Of a stretch of DNA of 40,338 nucleotides, positions 16,247 through 24,745 are shown piece by piece. The translations under genes were made by a program, and so were the position numbers. The notes beneath the pieces are model-generated. The model ran no database searches, was not told where the DNA came from, and saw only the letters and a program-made list of their open reading frames with translations. The stretch's first letter is position 1; each line of letters starts with the position of its first letter. Source of the DNA: Salinispora cortesiana (lineage in GTDB: Bacteria; Actinomycetota; Actinomycetes; Mycobacteriales; Micromonosporaceae); contig NZ_AXVR01000045.1 in assembly GCF_000484695.1 (NCBI RefSeq), positions 1-40,338 on the forward strand, in the 5' to 3' direction.

Positions 16247-17001
16247 CGGCGTTCCCCGTCGTCCGGGCTGGTGTGGCTGTAGCCGAGCACGAGTAGTCGG
16301 CGTGGATGACCGGAGGTGTTTGGCCCGCTGGCATGGACCAGGGCCGCATCCCAGACCAGAACCGTTCCGGGTGCGGCGACCAGGGTGACGGCCGCGGTGT
16401 CGGGCGCGACGGTGTCGGGTACGACGGGTCCCTGGCAGGCGGTCGGGATCATCTCGATGGTGTCGCGGTGGCTGCCGGGCCAGACACGGAGCGCGCCGGC
16501 TGTTTCGGTGCACCGGTCGAGGCAGACGGCGACGGTCACCACGCGTCGGTAGCCCCGGGTTGCGTAGTAGGCGGCGTCGGTGTGCTTACGGACCGCTTCA
16601 CCGAGCACCGGTAGCGCTGCCCATCCGGCGGTGAGGTCGACGGTCTGCTTGTACATCAGCTTGTTGTCCATCAGCTTTGGGGTCGCGCCGAGCAGGTCGG
16701 CGACGACGGCGAGCAGCGTGGGACTGTCGGCCACCGCCGTCACCGCCGGAGATAGGTCGACCACGGGCTTGACCTTGAGCACATACGGCTTGCCGTTGGC
16801 GAGGCGCCACCAGGTGACCCGCGGGTCGAGCGTTCTGGCCGCCACCATCTTGGCGAGCCGGTCACCGAGGAGGGCGTCAGCCTCGACGCGGAGGTCCTGG
16901 ATCGTGGTGGGTGGGATCAGGCCCGGCAGGACGAGGTATCCGTGTGCGGCGAACCGGTCGATCTGCTGCGCGGAAACCGCCGAGGCGAGCGGCGAGGTCA
17001 T
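16243..17001 (-). CDS. Phytanoyl-CoA dioxygenase (PhyH)-family oxygenase
   Basis: This predicts 252 residues. The likely iron ligands are His140 and Asp142 in KHTDAAYY and His223 in ALVHASGPN, with Arg234 or Arg235 (GHPRR) placed to bind 2-oxoglutarate. TAGALRVWPGSHRD is the characteristic PhyH loop. Such Fe(II)/2-oxoglutarate enzymes hydroxylate or otherwise oxidise unactivated carbons in many bacterial pathways. The start (ATG 17001) overlaps the upstream stop as ATGA. In this operon it probably oxidises an amino-acid-like or peptide intermediate, but the substrate cannot be read from the sequence. Confidence 0.82.
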   Translation of the reverse strand: MTSPLASAVSAQQIDRFAAHGYLVLPGLIPPTTIQDLRVEADALLGDRLAKMVAARTLDPRVTWWRLANGKPYVLKVKPVVDLSPAVTAVADSPTLLAVVADLLGATPKLMDNKLMYKQTVDLTAGWAALPVLGEAVRKHTDAAYYATRGYRRVVTVAVCLDRCTETAGALRVWPGSHRDTIEMIPTACQGPVVPDTVAPDTAAVTLVAAPGTVLVWDAALVHASGPNTSGHPRRLLVLGYSHTSPDDGERR

Positions 17002-17657
17002 CGGGCACCGCCTTTCGTGGCGATCGGGATCAGGAATTCCCGGCTGGGTTTGGTCCAGTGGTGTGGGGTCTGCTCGGCGGGCATGGTGCGCGGGTAGGCG
17101 GTCCACTGCGCGAAGTGCCGGTCGAGAACATTCCGGCGGGCCGGACCGATCGAGGTGCCGCTGTGGAAGAAGCTGAACCGACCACCCGGGCGGAGGCAGC
17201 GCACCGCGACGTCAACGACGAACTCGGTGAAGTCGGAGTCAGCGTGGCCGTCCGGCGGCCAGGTGTCGTACATGATCGCGTCGAAGACGCCACTTGGCAG
17301 CGTCACGAGCTGCCACGGGTCGATGTACACCCGCGCCGGTGCGTCGAGAGTATCGATCACCCGTGTGCGTGCCATCAGCGCCACACCAGGGTGCGGTTCA
17401 ATCGCCGTGTACGAGCCGATTTCTCGTTTCGACAGCTGGGTGGCGAACACACCGAGCCCGAGTCCGACCTCCAGGACGTTGGGGCGGGCGAACCCCTCGG
17501 TGAGTCGGGTGACGTGCTCGCGCATCAATTCAGCCTCAGCGAAGAACATCACGTACTGCGAGCCGATGCGGAGGCCTTCGGAATCGACGACCGCGGGCTG
17601 GTCGCGTAGGGCGGCGATGTGCCGTTGGTGCACCTCGGACAACGTCTTCGTCGTCAT
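16998..17657 (-). CDS. Class I methyltransferase resembling guanidinoacetate N-methyltransferase
   Basis: This predicts 219 residues. Motif I is VLEVGLGLGVFATQL, then AIEPHP. A later GVFDAIMYDTWPPD resembles the FDGILYDTYP segment that marks the GAMT/RMT2 family, and CLRPGGRFSFFHSGT resembles the following LKPGG strand. GAMT methylates a guanidino nitrogen and RMT2 the delta nitrogen of arginine. If the resemblance holds, the pathway intermediate could contain a guanidino or related group. Ends overlap both neighbours as ATGA. Acceptor residues cannot be judged without a structure-based alignment, and another small amine acceptor is possible. Confidence 0.75.
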   Translation of the reverse strand: MTTKTLSEVHQRHIAALRDQPAVVDSEGLRIGSQYVMFFAEAELMREHVTRLTEGFARPNVLEVGLGLGVFATQLSKREIGSYTAIEPHPGVALMARTRVIDTLDAPARVYIDPWQLVTLPSGVFDAIMYDTWPPDGHADSDFTEFVVDVAVRCLRPGGRFSFFHSGTSIGPARRNVLDRHFAQWTAYPRTMPAEQTPHHWTKPSREFLIPIATKGGAR

Positions 17658-18904
17658 AGCGATACTCCGTTGCGGAACCGGGCCAGCGGTTCGGCGGCGA
17701 GAAAGCGGGCAGCGAAGGTGGAGGCCCCGGCGACGGCGCGGCGCACCACTTCTTCGATCTCGGTCACGGTGGTGGCGTCGACCTCGCGGTCCACCGAGAC
17801 CAGGACGTGCGCCGGGTCATCGAGCTGGCCACCGTTGCGTGCGGTGATCGTGACCTCGGCATACGCCGAGGTTTCGGCGAGCACTCGCTCGGCGGCCTCG
17901 GCGGCGAGCGCGGTGTAGATCTTGCCAGCGTGGTGGATTGGGTTCTTGCCGGCGGGTGCTTCGCCGCTCGCCGGGCGAAGCGGCTCGATGACGCCGCTGT
18001 ACCGGTTGCCCCGTCCGACCGCGCCGCAGTCGCCCTTGCCGAGCGAGGTGCCGAATGGTGCCAGGTATCCGCGACCCGGCAGATCCTTTGTGTTGAGGTG
18101 CAGCGACAGGCCGGTCGTGTTCCAGGCTCGGGGCTCCTGGTCGAGCAGGGACTTCAGCTCGGCGGAGGCGGCGCTCTGAGCCTCGGCGAGCGCTGCCCGG
18201 TATGCCGGCCAGGAGTCGACCAGTTCGGGATGGAACGGCACGGCAGCGGTGACTTCCAGCGCCGAATTGATCCGGACCACCATGACCTTCACGTCGGTTC
18301 CGGCAGCGGGTACGACCCGTCGGAACCCCTCGTCGGTGAGTCGCCGTTCCAGCCGGATCGCGAGATCGGCGGCGAGGCCGCGCCGGCTGGTGCCGACACA
18401 GACCACGGTGTCGTTGGCGACTGACTCCGTCGCGAGCACGGCGTTGATGGCCGACGCCGTGTCGGGGCGGTAGAACTTCGGGTCATGGTCAACGGCGGTG
18501 CCACGGGTGTTGTTGATGTGCAGGCGGAGGTGTTCGAGGATCCGGCGGTCACCCAGCGCGGCCGGTAGCACATCGAGGACCACGGACCGGAAGATTTCCT
18601 CGATCGGCACCTGCGTGGCACCGACCCGATCGGTGATCTTCCCGAAGAGGTAGCCGTCTGCCGGCTTGAGGATGTCGAAGCCACCGAAGCGGACATCGGC
18701 GGCGGCGCCGACGAGGTTGACCTTGTCCACCCAGTGGTTGGGTATTGCGCCGAACTCGCGCAGGCACCAGGACGAGTAGCGCTGGGAGAAGGCGTCTGCG
18801 AGCAGGTCGGCAAGGCTGTCCGGATGGCCGACGCCCTTTCGTTCGGCGACGTCGAACGGCTGGTCGTCCGGGTCGACGCAGGCATGACGGATCGAGATCT
18901 GCAT
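17654..18904 (-). CDS. Archaeal-type S-adenosylmethionine synthetase
   Basis: This predicts 416 residues. It lacks the bacterial MetK signatures. It instead shows the archaeal-type MAT features: opening VAERKGVGHPDSLADLLADA, then HWVDKVNLVGAA, HINNTRGTAVDHDP and GLSLHLNTKDLPGRGYLAPFGTSLGKGDCGAVGRGN across its length (quoted here in part). It makes SAM from methionine and ATP. The start ATG 18904 has GAAGGA 8 bases upstream. Its position among a radical SAM enzyme and two methyltransferases suggests a dedicated SAM supply for this operon. The chromosome presumably also has an ordinary metK elsewhere; that is inference. Confidence 0.88.
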   Translation of the reverse strand: MQISIRHACVDPDDQPFDVAERKGVGHPDSLADLLADAFSQRYSSWCLREFGAIPNHWVDKVNLVGAAADVRFGGFDILKPADGYLFGKITDRVGATQVPIEEIFRSVVLDVLPAALGDRRILEHLRLHINNTRGTAVDHDPKFYRPDTASAINAVLATESVANDTVVCVGTSRRGLAADLAIRLERRLTDEGFRRVVPAAGTDVKVMVVRINSALEVTAAVPFHPELVDSWPAYRAALAEAQSAASAELKSLLDQEPRAWNTTGLSLHLNTKDLPGRGYLAPFGTSLGKGDCGAVGRGNRYSGVIEPLRPASGEAPAGKNPIHHAGKIYTALAAEAAERVLAETSAYAEVTITARNGGQLDDPAHVLVSVDREVDATTVTEIEEVVRRAVAGASTFAARFLAAEPLARFRNGVSL

Positions 18905-18921
18905 GTGGGATGTCCTTCGGG

Positions 18922-19836
18922 TCAGAGATCGCCTGGGTCGACGCCCTGGTCGGGGCGGATCGGAGGTTCAACGAGGTAGGACAGGCACTGCGAGAGAACC
19001 AGCACCCGCTTGGCGGGGCAGGGTTCGTTGGCATCGGCGGGCCGGAAGGTGCCGTCGTAGAGGTTTCCGTAGCCGGTCGGCACGGAAGCGCATCGGCGCA
19101 CGTCACCGGTGACGGTGACCTTGAACGAGGTGACACCGGCGGTACATGCCTGGCCCCGGAAGGAGAGCATGCCGTCGAGGTAGGGCCGGTTGAAGACGTA
19201 CTCGCCGGAGTTGGCCAGGATCAGCGCCTTCTGCTCGTCGGTGTAGCCCTCCGGATAGCGGACGCCCTCGTACACGCCTTTGAACACCTTGGCCCGCACA
19301 TGGTCCACGCCCAATTCGCGCAACCGATCCAGGTCAGCGGCAAGTCGACTGAGCAGCGGCGGGTACAGCACGTACAGGGCGTTCACGTCGAACCCGCCGC
19401 GTCGCAGGATCAGGTAGTTGCGGGCGTAGGTGTCGAGTTCCAGCCCCCGAAGCTCGCGCTCGGGCTGGTGTATCGCGGCGACGATCTTCGCCACCCGGGC
19501 GGCCGGGACACGGTCAGCGAACTCCGCCACGTCGTCGGAGGCGAGGTTGGTGTTGACGCTGATGAAGTGGTTACCGGCCAGACCCCGGCACAGCTCGACG
19601 AAGCCGGGGAACATGAAGGGCTCCCCACCGGACATGTGCACCAGGCAGACCCTGTTTAACTCGTCGAAGCGCCGGACCACCAACTCCGGAGCCGGTTCGT
19701 CGAGGTGGCTGCGGTTGAGTACGTAGCGGATCTGCGGGTGGCAGTACTCGCAGAAGAAGTTGCAGCGGTTCGTGAGGTGCCAGTCGAACTCCCAGTCCCA
19801 TGGAGGTTTGGCCTGGGTCATCGCCGAAGTACGCAT
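18922..19836 (-). CDS. Radical SAM enzyme, first gene of the seven-gene operon
   Basis: This predicts 304 residues. Cys25, Cys29 and Cys32 in CNFFCEYC form the CxxxCxxC site for the 4Fe-4S cluster that cleaves SAM. MSGGEPFMFPG is the GGE motif that binds the SAM amino group. Near the C-terminus, Cys in GQACTAG, RRCASV, NEPCPAK and SQCLSYL could hold one further cluster as in SPASM/twitch proteins, though the domain is short. The start ATG 19836 has GGAGG 5 bases upstream. It is the promoter-proximal gene of the operon, divergent from the TPR regulator. No precursor-peptide gene is evident beside it, so a small-molecule substrate is as likely as a peptide. Confidence 0.85.
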   Translation of the reverse strand: MRTSAMTQAKPPWDWEFDWHLTNRCNFFCEYCHPQIRYVLNRSHLDEPAPELVVRRFDELNRVCLVHMSGGEPFMFPGFVELCRGLAGNHFISVNTNLASDDVAEFADRVPAARVAKIVAAIHQPERELRGLELDTYARNYLILRRGGFDVNALYVLYPPLLSRLAADLDRLRELGVDHVRAKVFKGVYEGVRYPEGYTDEQKALILANSGEYVFNRPYLDGMLSFRGQACTAGVTSFKVTVTGDVRRCASVPTGYGNLYDGTFRPADANEPCPAKRVLVLSQCLSYLVEPPIRPDQGVDPGDL

Positions 19837-20038
19837 CAGGTCCTCCGCTCGCCCGTCGGGATTCACCCGCCGGCGCAGCCCTCCTGGCGGTACGCCGGCG
19901 GGGACGCACCCAGCAGACCGCGAACCGGCACCGCTCGGGCAGTGGATGGAACCGTCAAGAGCGTCAATTCGCCGACCCCGGTGGCCAGCACGATCCGGTA
20001 CCTTCGCGGTACTCCTGGTTGACCCTCCGGAGGAGCCG
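19837..20038. promoter_or_regulatory. Divergent promoter region of the seven-gene operon and the regulator trio
   Basis: This 202-bp spacer lies between the starts at 19836 (minus) and 20039 (plus) and must drive both units. I see no clear -35/-10 or long dyad by eye. It is the natural place for operators of the regulators encoded at 20039 and 22453. Confidence 0.4.
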
Positions 20039-21463
20039 ATGGGATCTCCACCTGACCGCACCAACCAGACCCTCGCCGCGCACATGACCGAAGCCGGCCT
20101 CACCCCGCGTACCCTCGCCCGGGAGATCAACCGACTCTTCGGGCCCGGCACCCTCGCCGAAACCGCGCCCTACCACTGGCGCGACGCGGGCGGCATCCCC
20201 CGCCCGCCGCTGCCAGCGCTGAGCGCGTACGTCATCTCCCGCCGCCTCGGCCGCATCGTGACCGCAGGGGACCTTTGGCACGGGCAACCCGACACGGCGG
20301 ATGGCACCCTGGTCATGGCCGCCAGCACCGGCCTGGACGGGCCGTGGACACTCACGAACACCATGCTGGTCGCCGAGGACTGGCTGTTGGGAGGACTGGT
20401 GGACCGAAGGATGTTCCTCTCCGTCTCCGGGACCGCTCTCGCCCAAGCCGTCAACATCTACCTCGACGTACACCTTCCGGCGGGCGGGACCGTGCTTCCG
20501 GCCGCGACACCAGACGACCCGCTCGTCGACCAGATCGAAGCCAGCGTGCCGCGCCTACAGCTACTCGACGACGAGCGCGGCGGCGCATCCGGCCTCGGCT
20601 ACGTCGGCGCCCAGGTTCGTGCGGTCCTGCTCGTACTCCGCGATGGCGGCCATACGGACGCCACGATCCGCCGACTCTTGGTTGCCCTCGCCGACCTCGC
20701 CCAACTCGCTGGCTGGAAGGCGTTCGACGCCGGACAGCAAGGGCTGGCCCAGCGGTACTTCTTCACCGGACTACGGTCCGCACACGACGCTGGATACCGA
20801 TCCATGGAAGGACACATCCTCGCTGACCTGTCCTTCCAGGCCGCCTCTCTCGGCGACGCCGACGACGGCCTGCGCCTCGGCGACGCCGCCCGCCGGGTCG
20901 TCGGCCGGTCCGCCGCCAGCGTCCAAGCGTCTGTGCTGTCCCGCCTCGCGTACGCGCAGGCCGTAGCCGGAGACGTCGGGCAGTGCGAGCGCACCTGGGC
21001 CGAAGCCCGGGACCAACTCGCGAAGCGGCATCCCGACCGCGACCCGGAGTGGATGTACTACCTGACCCCGAACCACCTCGACTGCCAGGCCGGCTACGCG
21101 ATGATCCTCGCCGGTCGGCAGATTGTGGCCGGTGACAGCGGAACTGAGGGGCGGGCCCTGCTTCGCAAAGGCGGGGCGCTCCTACGCACCGGTGCCTACG
21201 CCCGCCCACCAGACGCTCCCTACCAGCGGCGAGCCCTCTACGAAGGTGCCTGGCTCGCCCTCGGCTACACCGCCCACGGCAAACTCGAGGATGCCTGCGC
21301 CGTGACCAGGATGGCCCTACCCCGGCTCGAGCAGGTCCGCTCACCCCGCAGCACCGCACTCCTCGTTGCCCTCGAGCAGGAGTTCCGCCGACGGAAGCGG
21401 AACCAGAGCGTCGCCGACGTGCTCCCCGACCTTGAAAAGGCACTGGCGCACCAACCGGCCTGA
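20039..21463 (+). CDS. HTH/TPR-type transcriptional regulator
   Basis: This predicts 474 residues. The N-terminal 80 residues (LAAHMTEAGLTPRTLAREIN through the DLWHG motif) look like the helix-turn-helix of a family common in actinomycete biosynthetic loci. The rest is helical and TPR-like (LAQRYFFTGLRSAHDAGYRS, then AYAQAVAGDVGQCERTWAEA). Related proteins regulate adjacent clusters. The start is ATG 20039, with GGAGGAG 4 bases upstream. It diverges from the radical SAM operon and is followed 15 bases later by the flavoenzyme gene, so the three plus-strand genes probably form one unit. Confidence 0.75.
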   Translation: MGSPPDRTNQTLAAHMTEAGLTPRTLAREINRLFGPGTLAETAPYHWRDAGGIPRPPLPALSAYVISRRLGRIVTAGDLWHGQPDTADGTLVMAASTGLDGPWTLTNTMLVAEDWLLGGLVDRRMFLSVSGTALAQAVNIYLDVHLPAGGTVLPAATPDDPLVDQIEASVPRLQLLDDERGGASGLGYVGAQVRAVLLVLRDGGHTDATIRRLLVALADLAQLAGWKAFDAGQQGLAQRYFFTGLRSAHDAGYRSMEGHILADLSFQAASLGDADDGLRLGDAARRVVGRSAASVQASVLSRLAYAQAVAGDVGQCERTWAEARDQLAKRHPDRDPEWMYYLTPNHLDCQAGYAMILAGRQIVAGDSGTEGRALLRKGGALLRTGAYARPPDAPYQRRALYEGAWLALGYTAHGKLEDACAVTRMALPRLEQVRSPRSTALLVALEQEFRRRKRNQSVADVLPDLEKALAHQPA

Positions 21464-21478
21464 CACTACGGTCAAACG

Positions 21479-22444
21479 ATGACGAGCACCGATCTTGACG
21501 CTCTGGTCGTCGGCGCTGGCGTATCCGGCCTCACCACCGCCATCTGCCTCGCCGAAGCCGGGCTGCGGGTCCAGATCTGGGCAGCCGAGTCACCCGAGCG
21601 GACCACCTCGTACGCGGCCGGGGCGATGTGGGGCCCGTACCTCGTCGAACCTGTCGGCCGGGTACGCGTCTGGAGCGCCCAGACGCTTGACATCCTGCGG
21701 CAACTCGCGACCGACACGGTGACCGGCGTACGGCTCGTCTCCGGCACCGAGGCGTCCCGCAAGCCGGTCGAACCGCCGGAGTGGGGAAACGAGCTTGATG
21801 GATTCCGGATGTGTGAGCCGGACGAGTTGCCGGACGGCTTCGCCACCGGGTGGCGCTACACGGCTCCGCTGGTCGACATGCCGGTCTACCTTGGCTACCT
21901 GCGAGAGCGGCTCCGGAAAGCTGGCGGCGAGATCGCGATCCGCCGGGTCGACTCACTCGATAAGACCGTTGATGTCGCCCCAGTGGTCGTCAACTGCACC
22001 GGGATAGGCGCCCACGACCTCGTGCCCGACCCCGACCTGGCCCCGATCCGCGGGCAGCTCGTCGTAGTCGAGAACCCGGGCATCACCGAGTTTTTCTCCG
22101 AAGACACCGGACTCTCACCGGACCTGCTGCACTTCTATCCGCAGGCCGAGACACTGGTCCTCGGCGGCACCGCCCAACCCGACGCGTGGAACCCACAGCC
22201 CGATCCGGACATCGCTGCGGCGATCGTCGCACGCTGTGCCGAGATCGAACCGCGCCTTCGTAGGGCCCGGGTCATCGAGCACCGAGTCGGCCTACGGCCC
22301 ACCCGACCATACGTCCGCGTCGAAGAGCGCCGAATCGATGGCACCAAGGTGATCCACAACTACGGACACGGCGGAGCCGGCGTCACCCTCTCCTGGGGGT
22401 GCGCCCTGGAAGTTGCCTCCTCTCTGGTCAGGGTTTCTGGCTGA
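21479..22444 (+). CDS. D-amino-acid oxidase-family FAD enzyme
   Basis: This predicts 321 residues. The FAD-binding loop is VVGAGVSGLTTAICLAEAG near the N-terminus. TTSYAAGAMWGPY and the C-terminal NYGHGGAGVTLSWGCA match D-amino-acid oxidases, whose conserved arginine lies in GLRPTRPYVRVE. The family oxidises D-amino acids (or sarcosine and glycine) to imino acids with H2O2. The gene starts 15 bases after the regulator stop without a strong ribosome binding site, which suggests coupling. The pairing of a TPR regulator with a DAO-like enzyme recurs in actinomycete genomes as I recall it, so the enzyme may belong to the regulatory module as well as the pathway. Confidence 0.85.
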   Translation: MTSTDLDALVVGAGVSGLTTAICLAEAGLRVQIWAAESPERTTSYAAGAMWGPYLVEPVGRVRVWSAQTLDILRQLATDTVTGVRLVSGTEASRKPVEPPEWGNELDGFRMCEPDELPDGFATGWRYTAPLVDMPVYLGYLRERLRKAGGEIAIRRVDSLDKTVDVAPVVVNCTGIGAHDLVPDPDLAPIRGQLVVVENPGITEFFSEDTGLSPDLLHFYPQAETLVLGGTAQPDAWNPQPDPDIAAAIVARCAEIEPRLRRARVIEHRVGLRPTRPYVRVEERRIDGTKVIHNYGHGGAGVTLSWGCALEVASSLVRVSG

Positions 22445-22452
22445 TCTCATCG

Positions 22453-23175
22453 ATGAACGACGCCGAACCCGGGAATTCACCCGGGACTGCCCCCGTAGTC
22501 GGCGCTGACCCACCCGGAGGCCACCCGACGCACCGACCGACCAAACAAGAAGCCGATGCCGGAGCGCACCGGGTGCGTGTCCGCGTGCTCGGCCCACCGA
22601 CCATCCTCGGGGTCCCCGCCGGCCAACACCTCCGCCCCCAGGCCCTGGAGTTCCTCGTCTACCTCATCGTCCAAGGAGGCACGGCCCACCAAAACGAGGT
22701 CCTCGACGACCTCCTACCCGAGCCACCGCACCGCCTGGCCATACAGCGGCTGCACACCTACGCCTACAACCTGCGCCAGGTCTTCCGCTCAGTCGGCGGG
22801 AGCGCCGCGTACCTGCAGCTAAAGCGGCACCGCTACACCCTCAACCGCGACGTCTTCGACGTAGACCTGTGGACCATGCGCGACGCCATCACCGCCGCGA
22901 AAAGGGTCTCCGACCCCGTTGCCAACGTCGCCGCCCTGCACCACGCGGTCACCGCCTACTGCGGACCCCTCGCCGCCGACACTGGATACCCGTGGCTCGC
23001 ACGACACCAGGAAGCTGTCGCGCGTGAGTTCGTGGCCGCAGCCGTCACCCTCACCGAAGCGCTCGCTGACCAAGCTGCCGAAGCCAGAGCCGTCCTCGAA
23101 CTTGCAGTCCACCACCATCCGGACGACGAACTCCTCACCGCTGCCGCTGCGGCGATCCGAGACCGGGAGAGCTGA
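22453..23175 (+). CDS. Small SARP-type regulator (winged helix + BTAD)
   Basis: This predicts 240 residues from ATG 22453. After a Pro/Gly-rich leader of about 45 residues, a winged helix follows (VRVRVLGPPTILG, then LRPQALEFLVYLI and the LHTYAYNLRQVF recognition region). A helical BTAD-like domain carries DVDLWTMRDAI and ends in a short TPR-like stretch. SARPs activate antibiotic biosynthesis genes by binding direct repeats near -35. The start is not firm: no clear ribosome binding site, and the frame is open to 22399 inside the DAO gene. It is the last gene of the trio. Confidence 0.75.
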   Translation: MNDAEPGNSPGTAPVVGADPPGGHPTHRPTKQEADAGAHRVRVRVLGPPTILGVPAGQHLRPQALEFLVYLIVQGGTAHQNEVLDDLLPEPPHRLAIQRLHTYAYNLRQVFRSVGGSAAYLQLKRHRYTLNRDVFDVDLWTMRDAITAAKRVSDPVANVAALHHAVTAYCGPLAADTGYPWLARHQEAVAREFVAAAVTLTEALADQAAEARAVLELAVHHHPDDELLTAAAAAIRDRES

Positions 23176-23317
23176 CCGGCCCATAGCGGCATGTCACTTT
23201 CACAACCAGAAGTGCCCTGCATTACCAAACCGGCTCCTGTCAGATCCTGCGAACGCCTCAACTTCGGGTTATTGAAAAATTGTCCGAACAGCTGATGTGG
23301 ATAGCGGGGCGGATGCC

Positions 23318-23869
23318 CTAAATCGGATGTTCCGGCGCGCCGGAAGCGCACTGTCCCGCAGCTGAGCCACCGGCTGGGGCCGGTGGGCGACGCCGGCCAA
23401 CGGCCGGAGGTCGATGGCTATCCAACACAGCCTGAAGGGCGGACCGGGTTGTGGCTTCCTGCTCAATCGCGTATCCCCGGTGCAGACAGCGTTTCGCGAA
23501 GGCGCCGACCTCATCCGGGCGTTGTGCGAGCTGCTGCAGGTGGTTGCGGCTGTGGGCGTTGAAGGGCCGACCTTCTTCGTGTGGCACGGTGCCGACATCC
23601 ACGATGTGAATGGTGGTGTCCAACCGCAGTTTGTCGTGGATGCGGGCGGTGATGCGGACGCCGCCGAGGTCGGCATCCGTGCAAATGACGACCCCGGAGG
23701 TCTGCTGCGCCGCCTGGACGATCATCGACACGACGGCATCGGGCGGCTGCCCGTGGCACCAGACGACCGGCAGATCGGGCCGGGCGTCACAGACCGCTTC
23801 GGCCGCCTGCCGGTTCTCCACGACCAGCAGGACATCACCCGGCCCGGTGACGGTCAGTCGTGGCAGCAT
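23318..23869 (-). pseudogene. C-terminal fragment of a DUF2399-like (Toprim-type) protein
   Basis: The frame gives up to 183 residues. VLLVVENRQAAEAV, then VVWCHGQPPDAVV and VVICTDADLGGVRITARI fit the C-terminal Toprim-like fold of DUF2399 proteins, where the acidic DxD-type motif binds metal. Full-length members have a long N-terminal DNA-binding part that is missing here. There is no good ribosome binding site before the ATG at 23869, and the frame is open a few codons further upstream. It is most likely the tail of a decayed gene. Assignment is by motif memory and moderately sure. Confidence 0.5.
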
Positions 23870-23879
23870 GTGGGGGCTT

Positions 23880-24745
23880 AGCCGGATGTCATGCGGCCCG
23901 AGCTCGCCGACCGGTCAAGGACGGAGCCGTCGGTGGTGTGCAGCAGGATCGGGCCGCTGAGCCCGATGTAGGGTTGCGGGCCACGCCGAGTGCGATGAGT
24001 GTCTCAGCGCCGCCGCCGGCCATGCCGCCACGATCCGCGCGCCGAGGCTCGGCGTGGCGGCGATGTTCGCCGCCACGCTGGCCACTGCCCTAGCCGCGAA
24101 CGCCGTACGGGCCGACCACCGCACCCTCCGACCGGCACGCTTGTCCTCGACCCTGGCCGCCGACGCGACGACCAGCATCCCGTCAACCGACCGCGGCAAT
24201 ACACAGGCGACCTCAGGATGCTCACCGAACCTCAACGCCACGGCGGCCATATGACTCCACGACGACAAGCAGCAATCCCGGCCCCGCACCGTGCTCACGT
24301 CTCGGGCAAGCCGGGTCGGCGTCATCGAAACCACCCCCACCCCGAGCCGTCGCTCGATGGCCTGAACCTCGACGGGTCCACGGACGGACGCCGCTGATGT
24401 CCAGCCGCGTCTGGGCATCAGCCCATCGCCGCCACCGCCGGATGACTTCGCTCGCGTCGAGACCGATGGCTCTCGCGATGTCCGTCAGGTCCGCGCCCGC
24501 CCGTAGAGCGGGATGGATCACCGAGGGTTGCCAGCGAGTCCACCAGGACAATACTGCGGCGGACAACGCCAACTCCACCAAGACGTCCTCACGGCCGGAT
24601 TCCTGTGCCCGAGCGACGGCATGGTCATGAAGATCGAGAAAGCTGGAATGAGATGGTCTCTTCCGCATCGGCGAACCGCACCGGCTGCTCGGTCGGCTGA
24701 GTCAGGGTCACCGGGCACCGCCCGACACTCGTGGGCTGGGCAAAG
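23880..24745 (-). pseudogene. Frameshifted remnant of an HTH-containing gene (copy A)
   Basis: Coding signal jumps between minus-strand frames. Starting right after the response-regulator stop, LCPAHE (one frame) passes to VTLTQPTEQPVRFADAEE (second frame), then FLDLHDHAVARAQESG through ALSAAVLSWW and a homeodomain-like ADLTDIARAIGLDASEVIRR (third frame, 24668 to about 24400). It then passes to PVEVQAIERRLG (next frame, to about 24010), and finally GAETLIALGVAR and IGLSGPILLHTTDG in two more. At least four frameshifts are implied. The first 145 bases match the gene fragment at about 37590-37735. The full family is not recognised. Confidence 0.55.

Noticed and set aside
18745..19659. Plus-strand frame of 304 codons
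   Set aside because: Antisense to the SAM synthetase and radical SAM genes, which carry clear family motifs.
18922..19836. Radical SAM enzyme as a RiPP maturase with a nearby precursor peptide
   Set aside because: I found no small ORF with a ribosome binding site and Cys- or core-like sequence next to it; the only short ORFs found lie near the lantibiotic cluster.
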